Origin: Soehngenia sp.
GTDB taxonomy: Bacteria > Bacillota > Clostridia > Tissierellales > Tissierellaceae
Direction of reading: 5' to 3'
NCBI GenBank assembly: GCA_024637045.1
Contig: JAGXFX010000004.1
Coordinates: 62,001 to 126,000, forward strand
DNA: 64,000 nt
Below, in pieces: positions 1 to 6,961 of this stretch. A model generated the notes under the pieces. That model did no database searches and was not told the origin of the DNA. It worked only from the letters and a program-made list of their open reading frames with translations. Made by a program: the position numbers and the translations under genes. Within the stretch, counting starts at the first letter, position 1, and each line of letters opens with the position of its first letter.

Positions 1-1
1 C

Positions 2-541
2 TATAAGCTTTGGATAATGTTGGGCCTGTCATCTTCAGCGGGACTTATGGTAGTTTCACATATATCTAGCATTGCAAGCATACAAAGCGGGTGGCAGGCA
101 GGTTTTGTACTGGTAATGATAATTTCGGTATTTAATAGTGCCGGAAGAATCATCGGAGGGATTGTTTCCGATAGAATTGGAAGAATTAATACCATGAGAG
201 TTCTTTTTAGTTTACAAGCTGCAAATATGATTCTATTCAGAAATGCAAATGCCATACCAGTAATGATAGTGGCTGCAGCAATTGTAGGATTGTGTTATGG
301 AGCAGGTTTTTCAGTGTTTCCTGCAACTGTAGGAGATTATTACGGCACAAAATATTTTGGATTCAACTACGGCCTCCTTTTTTCAGGTTGGGGACTTGGG
401 GGAATTATCGGACCAATGACAGGTGCAGCCATTTATGATGCGACAGGTGCATACGGCCCGGCATTTCTAGTCAGTTTTGCACTTCTTGTGATTTCATTCC
501 TGATAACTTTGACATTCAGGAAGGAATTGACAAATGAGTAA
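2..541 (+). CDS. OFA-type MFS permease, C-terminal part (truncated by window edge)
   Basis: The reading frame is open from the first bases and ends in TAA at 541, so only about the last 180 residues are present. The segment holds several hydrophobic helices and the MFS loop GGIVSDRIGR (residues ~50-60 of the visible part), followed by VFPATVGDYYG and a final helix ending in Arg/Lys. These resemble the oxalate/formate-antiporter (OFA) branch of the major facilitator superfamily, whose members move small carboxylates. The substrate cannot be read from this fragment. It ends 18 bases before the M19 dipeptidase start, so the two genes may be co-transcribed. Confidence 0.8.
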   Translation, partial: YKLWIMLGLSSSAGLMVVSHISSIASIQSGWQAGFVLVMIISVFNSAGRIIGGIVSDRIGRINTMRVLFSLQAANMILFRNANAIPVMIVAAAIVGLCYGAGFSVFPATVGDYYGTKYFGFNYGLLFSGWGLGGIIGPMTGAAIYDATGAYGPAFLVSFALLVISFLITLTFRKELTNE

Positions 542-559
542 TTGAAAGGAGAATATCCT

Positions 560-1942
560 GTGAAAAGAATTTGGATTATTCTATTGATGGGGGTATTAAC
601 AATAAGTTTTGCAACTGCTCAAGAGACTAATACTGAAACTAGAAATTCACTAAAGCTTCATATTGATTCATTGGTTGTGGATATTCATAATGACACTATG
701 CTTAGGATTATTGATGAGAACAGCTGGCTTCCTGAAATGGATATTAGAAAAAAGACTGACCTTCATGCTGATCTTGTAAAATTAAGAGCAGGGAATATCA
801 GTGTGCCATTTTTTGCAGCATACTCCTCCCCTTTTTTCGGGCAACCTGAAAAAAGCTTAAGCAGGACTCTTGCGATGTTTAATGCACTATACTGGACCGA
901 GTGGAACAATCCTGAGATCATGTCAATCTCTTCAACCTATGAGGAAATCCAGGAAACTGTATTGGAAAGAAGGATAGCAGCTGTTCCTGCAATTGAGGGA
1001 GCCTACTCAATAACAGAGGATAATGCTGAAGAACTTCTATTGCAGTACAGGGATATGGGTGTCAAGGCAATAGGCCTTACATGGAATTACTCAAACCAGT
1101 TGGCAGAGGGTCTTTACGGTGTATACGGTGATTACAACGGAACCAGAAGTCCAGGTGGATTGACTGGTTTGGGTCTTAGTGTTCTTTCTCAAATGAATTC
1201 CCTTGGAATCCTTATGGATGTAAGTCATCTTTCAGAAAGAAGCTTCTGGGATGTAATGGAGAATACCAGAAATCCAGTAATAGCATCTCACTCAGGTGCA
1301 TTTGGTGTAACTCCTCACCCAAGAAACCTGACTGATGATCAGATCCAGGCAATAGGGAAAAATGGAGGTTTAATAGGTGTTGTATATCATGAGGAATTTA
1401 TCGGGGAACCTCGAAACGCCTATGTAAAGGATATAGTAGATCATATGGATCATATTATTAATTTGATTGGTGTTGAGCATGTTGGGCTTGGTTCTGATTT
1501 TGATGGGGCTTATTTGCCGGTTGATCTGGAGGATGCATCAAAAACCTATAGAATAACAGAGGAACTTGCAAACAGAGGATACAGCGACAGGGATATTAAG
1601 AAGATTCTTGGACTCAACATGTTAAGGGTTATTAAGGAAAATGATCGTTTGGCACAGGAGACAAGAATTTTGGAAGATATAATTATAACACCAGATTTTA
1701 AAATGGGTGAAAGCTTTAAGGATAAAAAGCCTGTATTTTCTGCGAGTATAATTGGAAATCTCGAAGGTGTGGAGACATATATTGTAATAAATGGAATAAG
1801 ATACCCTGTTTATGCTGAAAGTGATAGAATGAAATATTTTCCAAAAGAGGATCTGAGTGAGAAATTTTATGTTGTAACGTTTGCTGCAGCACATCCCGAC
1901 AGAGGAGAAACAAGAGAGACAAGAATAGTTTATATTGAATGA
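560..1942 (+). CDS. Secreted membrane dipeptidase, peptidase family M19
   Basis: The 460-residue protein starts at GTG 560, chosen because AAAGGAG lies 6-9 bases upstream and because this start gives a clean signal peptide (MKRIWIILLMGV...ATAQ). A TTG at 542 is in frame but has no ribosome site. The M19 (renal dipeptidase) metal motifs are visible: VDIHNDTM near residue 47, PAIEGAYS near 145, DVSHLS and ASHSGAFGVTPHPRN in the middle, and GLGSDFDGA near 315. The family hydrolyses dipeptides with a binuclear zinc site, usually outside the membrane. About 90 residues after the barrel form a beta-rich tail. It follows the MFS permease, which fits import of peptide or amino-acid breakdown products. 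A terminator lies just downstream. Confidence 0.88.
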   Translation: MKRIWIILLMGVLTISFATAQETNTETRNSLKLHIDSLVVDIHNDTMLRIIDENSWLPEMDIRKKTDLHADLVKLRAGNISVPFFAAYSSPFFGQPEKSLSRTLAMFNALYWTEWNNPEIMSISSTYEEIQETVLERRIAAVPAIEGAYSITEDNAEELLLQYRDMGVKAIGLTWNYSNQLAEGLYGVYGDYNGTRSPGGLTGLGLSVLSQMNSLGILMDVSHLSERSFWDVMENTRNPVIASHSGAFGVTPHPRNLTDDQIQAIGKNGGLIGVVYHEEFIGEPRNAYVKDIVDHMDHIINLIGVEHVGLGSDFDGAYLPVDLEDASKTYRITEELANRGYSDRDIKKILGLNMLRVIKENDRLAQETRILEDIIITPDFKMGESFKDKKPVFSASIIGNLEGVETYIVINGIRYPVYAESDRMKYFPKEDLSEKFYVVTFAAAHPDRGETRETRIVYIE

Positions 1943-1950
1943 TTGCAAAC

Positions 1951-1978
1951 AAAAATCCCGGTTTTCCCGGGATTTTTT
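1951..1978. terminator. Bidirectional terminator between M19 gene and cytochrome-b-like gene
   Basis: Arms AATCCCGG (1954-1961) and CCGGGATT (1967-1974) are flanked by an A run on the left and a T run on the right. It can serve both converging genes. Confidence 0.85.
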
Positions 1979-2369
1979 AGTTAAGCAGATAATATAAGGC
2001 GCTTGGATATAAAATGTGCAGTATAAGCAACAGGAATGACAGTAATGCCAACCGTTTATGCCATGCAAACAGCGCTCTCTTTTTTAGTCTATAGAAACTT
2101 CCTCCGAGCAATGCTGTAATGAAAACTGAAAGGTAAAGAAGACTTCCAGTATGGAGTCTTAATTCCCCCAGAGCCAAATAGCCGTGAACAAGTGCCAATA
2201 CGGCAAGTGCAATACCAAGAGGCTTGTGCAATCTTCGAAGAACTTTTACTGTGTTTTTAAAGACGTTATTCTGTGTTTTAAAGAATTTCCTGTTTAGGAA
2301 TCTCAGAACATAGGGGGAGAGAATCACTCCCAGAATTATTACATTAAGCCATCCCAATACCGAATACAT
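1977..2369 (-). CDS. Small membrane cytochrome-b-like protein
   Basis: This 130-residue protein has four predicted membrane segments. Histidines lie in or near several of them: RRLHKPLG (~46), ALVHGYLA (~62), RLHTGS (~72), AWHKR (~104) and LILHILYP (~117). That pattern resembles small b-type cytochromes of the b561/ferric-reductase kind, where paired histidines hold heme. The start ATG 2369 follows GGGGGTG at 2374-2380. It lies 18 bases downstream of a cytochrome-b5-like lipoprotein gene on the same strand, so the pair is probably one operon moving electrons between the membrane and the outer face. Heme binding is inferred from the histidines only. Confidence 0.6.
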   Translation of the reverse strand: MYSVLGWLNVIILGVILSPYVLRFLNRKFFKTQNNVFKNTVKVLRRLHKPLGIALAVLALVHGYLALGELRLHTGSLLYLSVFITALLGGSFYRLKKRALFAWHKRLALLSFLLLILHILYPSALYYLLN

Positions 2370-2387
2370 ACAACACCCCCAAGCTGA

Positions 2388-2726
2388 TTATTCTTCAAGC
2401 GTTCCTACAACTGGAATTCTTTCAAGAACAGCTACTCCGTGGGGAGAAACTTCCTTGATTTCTTCAGATAAATCCTGCCCAGCCTGATATCCGTTGTGAC
2501 CGCCAGCATCCCACATGTCAGAATCAGTTACGTCATATACCACTCCGTCAACTGCAACATAGGCATCGGTTCCATCGGTTCCATCGAACTCCGCCAGTTC
2601 CTCTAAAGTGAATACCCTGTCTGCTACTTCTACTGGCTCTTCTGATCCATTTCCGGAGGAACATCCTGCAAGGGCCATGGCTGCTATTAGTACTACCATC
2701 ACTATGCTTAAATATTTCTTTTTCAT
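2388..2726 (-). CDS. Lipoprotein with cytochrome-b5-like domain
   Basis: The 112-residue protein begins with a lipoprotein signal (hydrophobic core, then LAGCSS, Cys near residue 22). The mature part reads FTLEELAEFDGTDG...YVAVDGVVYDVTDS, then GGHNGYQAGQDLSEEI and SPHGV. This is the arrangement of a short cytochrome-b5-like heme/steroid-binding domain, with two His residues as candidate heme ligands. The protein would sit on the outer face of the cell membrane. AAGGAGTGA precedes ATG 2726. It is the first gene of a pair with the four-helix membrane protein downstream. The domain call is good; the electron donor and acceptor are unknown. Confidence 0.8.
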   Translation of the reverse strand: MKKKYLSIVMVVLIAAMALAGCSSGNGSEEPVEVADRVFTLEELAEFDGTDGTDAYVAVDGVVYDVTDSDMWDAGGHNGYQAGQDLSEEIKEVSPHGVAVLERIPVVGTLEE

Positions 2727-2783
2727 CTAAATCACTCCTTCTCCAATTCATAAGGGTTGTATAATTTATTACCCACTTTTTAC

Positions 2784-2812
2784 TTAATCCCAACAAAAAC
2801 AATGGGAATTAA
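2784..2812. repeat. Inverted repeat upstream of the cytochrome-b5-like gene
   Basis: TTAATCCCA (2784-2792) faces TGGGAATTAA (2803-2812) with one bulged base. It lies about 60 bases upstream of the lipoprotein start, so it could be an operator. The rest of the 250-base gap up to 2979 shows no gene. Confidence 0.35.
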
Positions 2813-2979
2813 ACAAAAAGTCTAATTTAGCCAAAAAACACCTTATATGATGATATTTTCCCATACAAGCTCCCTTTAGCTTCAATTATTGTAGTTTTTA
2901 GTGTAAAATAAAAGCAGAGGAAATTTGGAGCGTTATTGCAATAAAGAATATAGAACACAATGAAATGGGAGGTGGCTGA

Positions 2980-3597
2980 ATGAGTTCAAACGTAAAGTTT
3001 GTCAAGGATCATGAGATTGATCTTAGTAAGATAAGCGTAAGAAGGGCACAGGAAGGTGACGAGGAAGGCGTCTATAAAATAGCCTGCAGTGTAAGTGAGA
3101 GGGAAAGAGATTCCTACCAGGGATTTCTTATAGATGATTATCCTGTTGATCCAGGTTACTACATTGACTTGTTTGCAGACAGAATCAAGAATCTGAAATA
3201 CTTCTACGTAGCTGAATTAAACGGAAAAATAATCGGCTTTTCCCTGGCTTATAAGAAGGAGATGTGGATCAGGTATAATCCAGACTGGATTGATAATATC
3301 AATTGGCATCCATCTTTCGATATGTCACTGCTTGATGATTTTGTACTTATTGACAAGACAGCCATAGAGGCTGAATACACAGGAGAAGGTATCGGTAGCA
3401 AGATTTATAGAAGAATAATAGAAGATATGAGGGAAAACGACATACACTATATTTTTTCTGAAACCGTCGTAAATCCAATTCCAAACTTTGCATCCCTTGC
3501 ATTCAGACAGAAACAGAACTATATTATGGCGGGATTCAGATATGAGGAACACAAGGGAGCAATCTACTCCGACATGATTTTTTACAAGAAAATCTAA
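2980..3597 (+). CDS. GNAT-family N-acetyltransferase
   Basis: This 205-residue protein has the GNAT layout. The N-terminal strand ISVRRAQEGDEEGV (~18-31) is followed by a central FYVAELNGKIIGFSLAYK (~85-103). The acetyl-CoA loop region lies around VLIDKTAIEAEYTGEGIGSKIYRRI (~122-147), where GEGIGSKIY matches the family Q/RxxGxG/A signature. FASLAFRQKQNYIMAGFR (~175-192) is the usual C-terminal NxxAxxFYxkxGF region. The start ATG 2980 follows GGGAGGTGG. The gene stands alone, with a terminator just after its stop. The acceptor substrate is unknown. Confidence 0.8.
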   Translation: MSSNVKFVKDHEIDLSKISVRRAQEGDEEGVYKIACSVSERERDSYQGFLIDDYPVDPGYYIDLFADRIKNLKYFYVAELNGKIIGFSLAYKKEMWIRYNPDWIDNINWHPSFDMSLLDDFVLIDKTAIEAEYTGEGIGSKIYRRIIEDMRENDIHYIFSETVVNPIPNFASLAFRQKQNYIMAGFRYEEHKGAIYSDMIFYKKI

Positions 3598-3607
3598 TAT
3601 CAAAAAA

Positions 3608-3640
3608 TAAGGGTCTGACAATTTGTCAGACCTATTTTAA
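3608..3640. terminator. Bidirectional terminator between GNAT and selenoprotein genes
   Basis: Arms GGTCTGACA (3612-3620) and TGTCAGACC (3624-3632) have a three-base loop, an A-rich left flank and a T-rich right flank. It overlaps the stop codon of the minus-strand selenoprotein gene. Confidence 0.8.
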
Positions 3641-3901
3641 TTCAGAAATATCCATTCCAGGAAAAGCTTCAAGGAACTTGTCGCCGTTACCTATCATTAT
3701 TGTTGGGATTCCTACGCTGCCTTTCTTCTTGATTGGGTCAAAGTAAGAAGACTTGTCCCTGAATGCTAGGAAAATCTTTAGACTTCTCATGCTTTCTGTA
3801 ATATCGATATACTGAAATTCCACTCCATTGTCCAAGAGAAACTCTCTTAGTGGCTCACACTCTGGTCAGAGGGGACTTCCAAAAACTGTTATTTTTCTCA
3901 T
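3632..3901 (-). CDS. Glutaredoxin/thioredoxin-like selenoprotein (in-frame UGA, UPEC motif)
   Basis: The gene starts at ATG 3901 (AAGGAGG seven bases before it) and would stop after 11 codons at UGA 3866-3868. Translation continues in the same frame to TAG 3632 as a coherent 89-residue glutaredoxin-like protein. It starts MRKITVFGSPL-U-PEC, followed by a helix, FQYIDITES, and the family cis-proline region GSVGIPTIMIGNG. UGA therefore sits at the first cysteine of a CPxC redox motif (U12, C15), the classic selenocysteine position. A hairpin with arms AAGAG/CTCTT (3834-3848) lies about 17 bases after the UGA, as expected for a bacterial SECIS. Standard calling from the next ATG would give a 67-residue fragment without the active site. 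Confidence 0.88.
3834..3848 (-). promoter_or_regulatory. Candidate bacterial SECIS hairpin
   Basis: Arms AAGAG and CTCTT enclose a five-base loop containing a G, about 17 bases downstream of UGA 3866-3868 on the minus strand. Position and size suit SelB recognition. Pairing was judged by eye. Confidence 0.5.
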
Positions 3902-3956
3902 ATGCATACCTCCTTGGATAAATTATATTATACCATATGCAAGTTCCATTTTAAAA

Positions 3957-3985
3957 TTGACATATGTTATAAATCGGCGTAATAT
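3957..3985 (+). promoter_or_regulatory. Sigma-A-like promoter of the FMN glutamate-synthase-like gene
   Basis: TTGACA (3957-3962), 17-base spacer, TAATAT (3980-3985), about 40 bases upstream of ATG 4029. Confidence 0.6.
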
Positions 3986-4028
3986 TATGATATAGACGTT
4001 GTTTAGCAAATTAGAGGAGGGAAGAATA

Positions 4029-5579
4029 ATGACTTATAGCCCAAGTTTAGGAAGTTCAATGACCAATACAAGGATGAGAACGCCAGATCATTTATCACCG
4101 TTTTCAGGAATGTGTTCAGTTTGTACAGCAAATTGTACGGGGATGTGTGAAATCGGTCTTTCGGCATTAAGAGGAAGAGAAGCAACATATCCTTATCAAA
4201 CAGACAGAAATCAGTTTGCATCAGAAAAGGATTATCCGATTGACTACTCCCATCTTAACATCAATGGAAGGGTATTCGGAGCCTGGGGATGCGAAGAAGA
4301 TCCTTATAAGGCTACATATCCAAATGCCAATATGGAAGCATCAGTGGGAACAGATAATCCAGTAAAACTTAAGATCCCAATAATCCTTCCCGCAATGGCA
4401 AAGCTGAATTGGAGAGATTATTACGCGGGTGCTGCTATGGCAGGAGTTCTTGTCGTCATAGGTGAGGACGTAGTAATGAAGGATCCAGAGCTGGTTTTGG
4501 AAGATGGAAAGGTAAAGAGCGCTCCGCTTATTGGAGAGATGTTGGATTCTTTTAGAAAATACAACAGAGGTTATGGTGATATTGTTCTTCAGGGAAACTT
4601 CGACGATGAACATCTTGGAGTTCTTGATTATGCAATAAAGGAACAAGGCGCCACTACTGTTGAACTGAAATTTGCACAGGCAGCCAAAGGGATACAGGGA
4701 CTTGGAATAATCAATACACTAGAGGAAGCATTAAAGCTTAAGAGAAGAGGATACATTGTCCATCCAGATCCTGAGGATGAAGAGGTTTCCGAAAAATACA
4801 AGGTGGGAATTGGACCTAAATTTGAAAAGGTAGGAAAGCTGCCAATATGGGATGAAGAACATCTTGTAAACAGAGTGAAGGAATTAAAGGATATGGGAGC
4901 AAAAAGAGTCTTCTTTAAAACTGGACCATTTGATCCTGCGGATCTTGCTAGAATTCTTGTTATAGCATCAAAAGCAGGTGTTGACCTTGTAACCTTTGAC
5001 GGAGCTGGAGGAGGCTCGGGAAACAGTCCTGTAAAAATGATGAATGAATGGGGAATTCCGACCATTGTACTCCAAAGCATTCTGTACTCAATCCTTAAGG
5101 AAATGGAAAACAAAGGGTACAAACTGCCACAAGTAGCCATCACTGGCGGAATAGCGATGGAAGATCAGGTATTTAAGGCACTTGCCCTGGGAGCTCCATA
5201 TATAAACATCATAGGCATCGGTAGAGCCGCAATGGCTGCAGCTATGATTGGAAAGACAGTGGGGGACCTTATAGACGAAGGAAAAGTGCCCAAGGATTTC
5301 CAAAGATTTGGAGAAACAAAGGAAGATTTGTTTGAAGGATTAAGAGAATTAAGACTATATTATGACGATGCAGATACTTTCTCCACAGGTGCAATAGGGC
5401 TTTACTCCTACCTTGGAAGAGTAAAAGCAGGAGTACAGCAACTGATGGCATTGAATAGAAAATTTGACCTAGCGAGTCTGACACGTGAGGATGTTGTGCC
5501 TTTGACACTTGAAGCAAAACAAGCGACTGGTTTGAAGGATTACAATGACCTGATGACAGAGGGATTGAAATTATTGTAA
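4029..5579 (+). CDS. FMN-binding glutamate-synthase-like protein (stand-alone GltB2 domain)
   Basis: The 516-residue protein starts at ATG 4029 after GAGGAGGG; an in-frame TTG at 3999 lacks a ribosome site. The N-terminus carries CSVCTANCTGMC (residues ~25-36), a Cys-rich stretch that may hold an Fe-S cluster. The rest is the FMN/glutamate-synthase barrel: PIILPAMAKLNW near 115, VELKFAQAAKG near 210, VFFKTGPFDPADL near 295, VDLVTFDGAGGGSGNSP near 320 (phosphate/FMN loop) and ITGGIAMEDQVFKALALGA near 370. It has no amidotransferase domain and no GltD neighbour. The family includes ammonia- or ferredoxin-linked glutamate synthase domains, but many stand-alone members have no known reaction. It has its own promoter and terminator. 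Confidence 0.72.
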   Translation: MTYSPSLGSSMTNTRMRTPDHLSPFSGMCSVCTANCTGMCEIGLSALRGREATYPYQTDRNQFASEKDYPIDYSHLNINGRVFGAWGCEEDPYKATYPNANMEASVGTDNPVKLKIPIILPAMAKLNWRDYYAGAAMAGVLVVIGEDVVMKDPELVLEDGKVKSAPLIGEMLDSFRKYNRGYGDIVLQGNFDDEHLGVLDYAIKEQGATTVELKFAQAAKGIQGLGIINTLEEALKLKRRGYIVHPDPEDEEVSEKYKVGIGPKFEKVGKLPIWDEEHLVNRVKELKDMGAKRVFFKTGPFDPADLARILVIASKAGVDLVTFDGAGGGSGNSPVKMMNEWGIPTIVLQSILYSILKEMENKGYKLPQVAITGGIAMEDQVFKALALGAPYINIIGIGRAAMAAAMIGKTVGDLIDEGKVPKDFQRFGETKEDLFEGLRELRLYYDDADTFSTGAIGLYSYLGRVKAGVQQLMALNRKFDLASLTREDVVPLTLEAKQATGLKDYNDLMTEGLKLL

Positions 5580-5632
5580 TAATCAACAATTGCACTTAAA
5601 CGATGAAATACTGTTTCGATTAAATATGTTTG

Positions 5633-5679
5633 ATATCAGGACAGCTTTTTAGAAATGTTAAAAGCTGTCCTGATTATAT
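5633..5679 (+). terminator. Terminator after the glutamate-synthase-like gene
   Basis: Long hairpin: the arm around ATCAGGACAGCTTTT (from 5634) pairs with AAAAGCTGTCCTGAT (to about 5674), with a ten-base loop and an AT-rich 3' side. Confidence 0.75.
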
Positions 5680-5745
5680 ATTATGAAGGAAATTTTCAGA
5701 TTCATATTTACACTCTCAGGGTAGATATAAATAGAGGTGATTTTA

Positions 5746-6000
5746 ATGGATAACTTTACAAAAAAGAAGCTAAAAAAACCCAGCGAGATAATTGATGGTA
5801 TCAAGTCTGGGGACTTTTCTGTTACAAAGAGGAAGTTTGACTTGGAAAAAAGTAAAAAAACAGTTAAAGAGATTTCAAAGGATGGAAACAAAATCAAGGA
5901 AAAGGTCGAAGACCTTAAGGAAGTTCATCAAAAGATTACAGATAAAGACAGTCCGGAGAAAAAACGATTTATAAAGAGAAAAATGCCTGGGAAAAAATAA
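5746..6000 (+). CDS. Small lysine-rich hypothetical protein
   Basis: The 84-residue protein starts at ATG 5746 with GAGGTGA five bases upstream. It is strongly charged and dominated by Lys, Glu and Asp, with no membrane segment and no cysteine. Heptad-like spacing between residues ~30 and ~70 suggests a helical, perhaps coiled-coil, protein. I do not recognise a family. A rho-independent terminator follows directly, so it is probably expressed on its own. Its good ribosome site and terminator support it as a real gene. Confidence 0.6.
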   Translation: MDNFTKKKLKKPSEIIDGIKSGDFSVTKRKFDLEKSKKTVKEISKDGNKIKEKVEDLKEVHQKITDKDSPEKKRFIKRKMPGKK

Positions 6001-6005
6001 TTGAG

Positions 6006-6034
6006 AGATCAACTACGTTGGTCTTTTGCTTTTG
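6006..6034 (+). terminator. Terminator after the Lys-rich gene
   Basis: AGATCAAC (6006-6013) pairs with GTTGGTCT (6017-6024), followed by a T-rich stretch. Confidence 0.65.
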
Positions 6035-6059
6035 TTAAAACAAATAATGAGGTGTCAAA

Positions 6060-6515
6060 ATGAAGGTAAAGAGACTCAATATTAGAACTGCTGACAAGGA
6101 AACAAAGAGTTTACAAAATGCAGTTTGTATAAAAGACAGGGGAATAGAAGGCGACAAGAATGCCAAAGGTGGCGAAAGACAACTCTCTCTCTTGCCTCTA
6201 CATTTCAGAGAAGAAATTGAGAAAGGGAAAGTCACTGGATTGTGCATTTCCAGATTTACTGAGAATATTTCATATACAGGAAATTCCATATTAAAAGAGG
6301 GAGAGGTGTATAAAATCGGGGATGTCATAATCAAAATAAGCAGCATAAGAAAAAAATGCTTCCCTGAGTGCCAGGAGAGGATCAAAAACAAGCATTGTAT
6401 TTTAGTGAAATCCGTCAGTTATGCAAAAATAATATCTAGTGGAATCATCGAGCTAAACGCTCAAATACAGCCATTTACTGGAGTAGAAGGCAATTTTGTG
6501 GTACAGGAAAAATGA
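6060..6515 (+). CDS. MOSC-domain protein
   Basis: The 151-residue protein is a single MOSC domain (molybdenum cofactor sulfurase C-terminal type). Visible motifs are DRGIEGDKNAKGGERQLSLL (~27-46), LCISRFTENISYTG (~61-74), YKIGDVIIKIS (~83-93) and the cysteine motif KKCFPEC (~98-104). MOSC proteins bind molybdenum cofactor or carry activated sulfur on a conserved Cys, and in clostridia small MOSC proteins often accompany Mo-cofactor enzymes. No Mo genes are seen in this window. GAGGTG precedes ATG 6060. Confidence 0.8.
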   Translation: MKVKRLNIRTADKETKSLQNAVCIKDRGIEGDKNAKGGERQLSLLPLHFREEIEKGKVTGLCISRFTENISYTGNSILKEGEVYKIGDVIIKISSIRKKCFPECQERIKNKHCILVKSVSYAKIISSGIIELNAQIQPFTGVEGNFVVQEK

Positions 6516-6544
6516 GAATTGTTTGATAATTTTTTCGCAAATTA

Positions 6545-6573
6545 TTGATTTATCAGAATAATTATTATAGAAT
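6545..6573 (+). promoter_or_regulatory. Probable promoter of the V-ATPase operon
   Basis: TTGATT (6545-6550), 17-base spacer, TAGAAT (6568-6573), followed by a 61-base leader to the first gene. Confidence 0.5.
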
Positions 6574-6634
6574 TAGTTAATATAGTCGTGGTTTTTAAAA
6601 TATTTTAAATATATACATTTTAGGGGGTGAAGCG

Positions 6635-6961
6635 ATGGCAACAGATGCTATACTGGCCGTAAAAAAAGCAGAAGAGCAAGCCAGGGAAATTCTAGAGGAA
6701 GCTGGCAACACAGTAAAAAAATCCACTAAAGAATCATCCCAGAAGGCAGAAGAGCAATTCAAGAGGATACTTGATGATGCCAACTCCGAAGCTGACAGTC
6801 TCAAGAAGGCTGCAGTCCGTGAAGGGGAAGCCATAGCAAAACCTATCCTTGAGAAGGGTAGGGCAGAGGCAGAGGCATTAAAAGAAATGGAAGCTGAGAA
6901 ATTGGAAAAAGTGACCAATATAATTATTGAGAGGATCGTGAACAATAATGGCAATAGTTAA
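6635..6961 (+). CDS. ntpF: V-type ATPase subunit H/G (peripheral stalk coiled coil)
   Basis: This 108-residue, almost wholly helical protein is rich in Ala, Glu and Lys with heptad repeats. It matches the AhaH/NtpF subunit, which pairs with subunit E to form the peripheral stalk. It is the first gene of the operon, with GGGGGTGA before ATG 6635. Its end overlaps the start of ntpI by 14 bases, indicating translational coupling. Assignment rests mainly on composition, length and position ahead of subunit I, the usual order in Enterococcus hirae and clostridia. Confidence 0.8.
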   Translation: MATDAILAVKKAEEQAREILEEAGNTVKKSTKESSQKAEEQFKRILDDANSEADSLKKAAVREGEAIAKPILEKGRAEAEALKEMEAEKLEKVTNIIIERIVNNNGNS

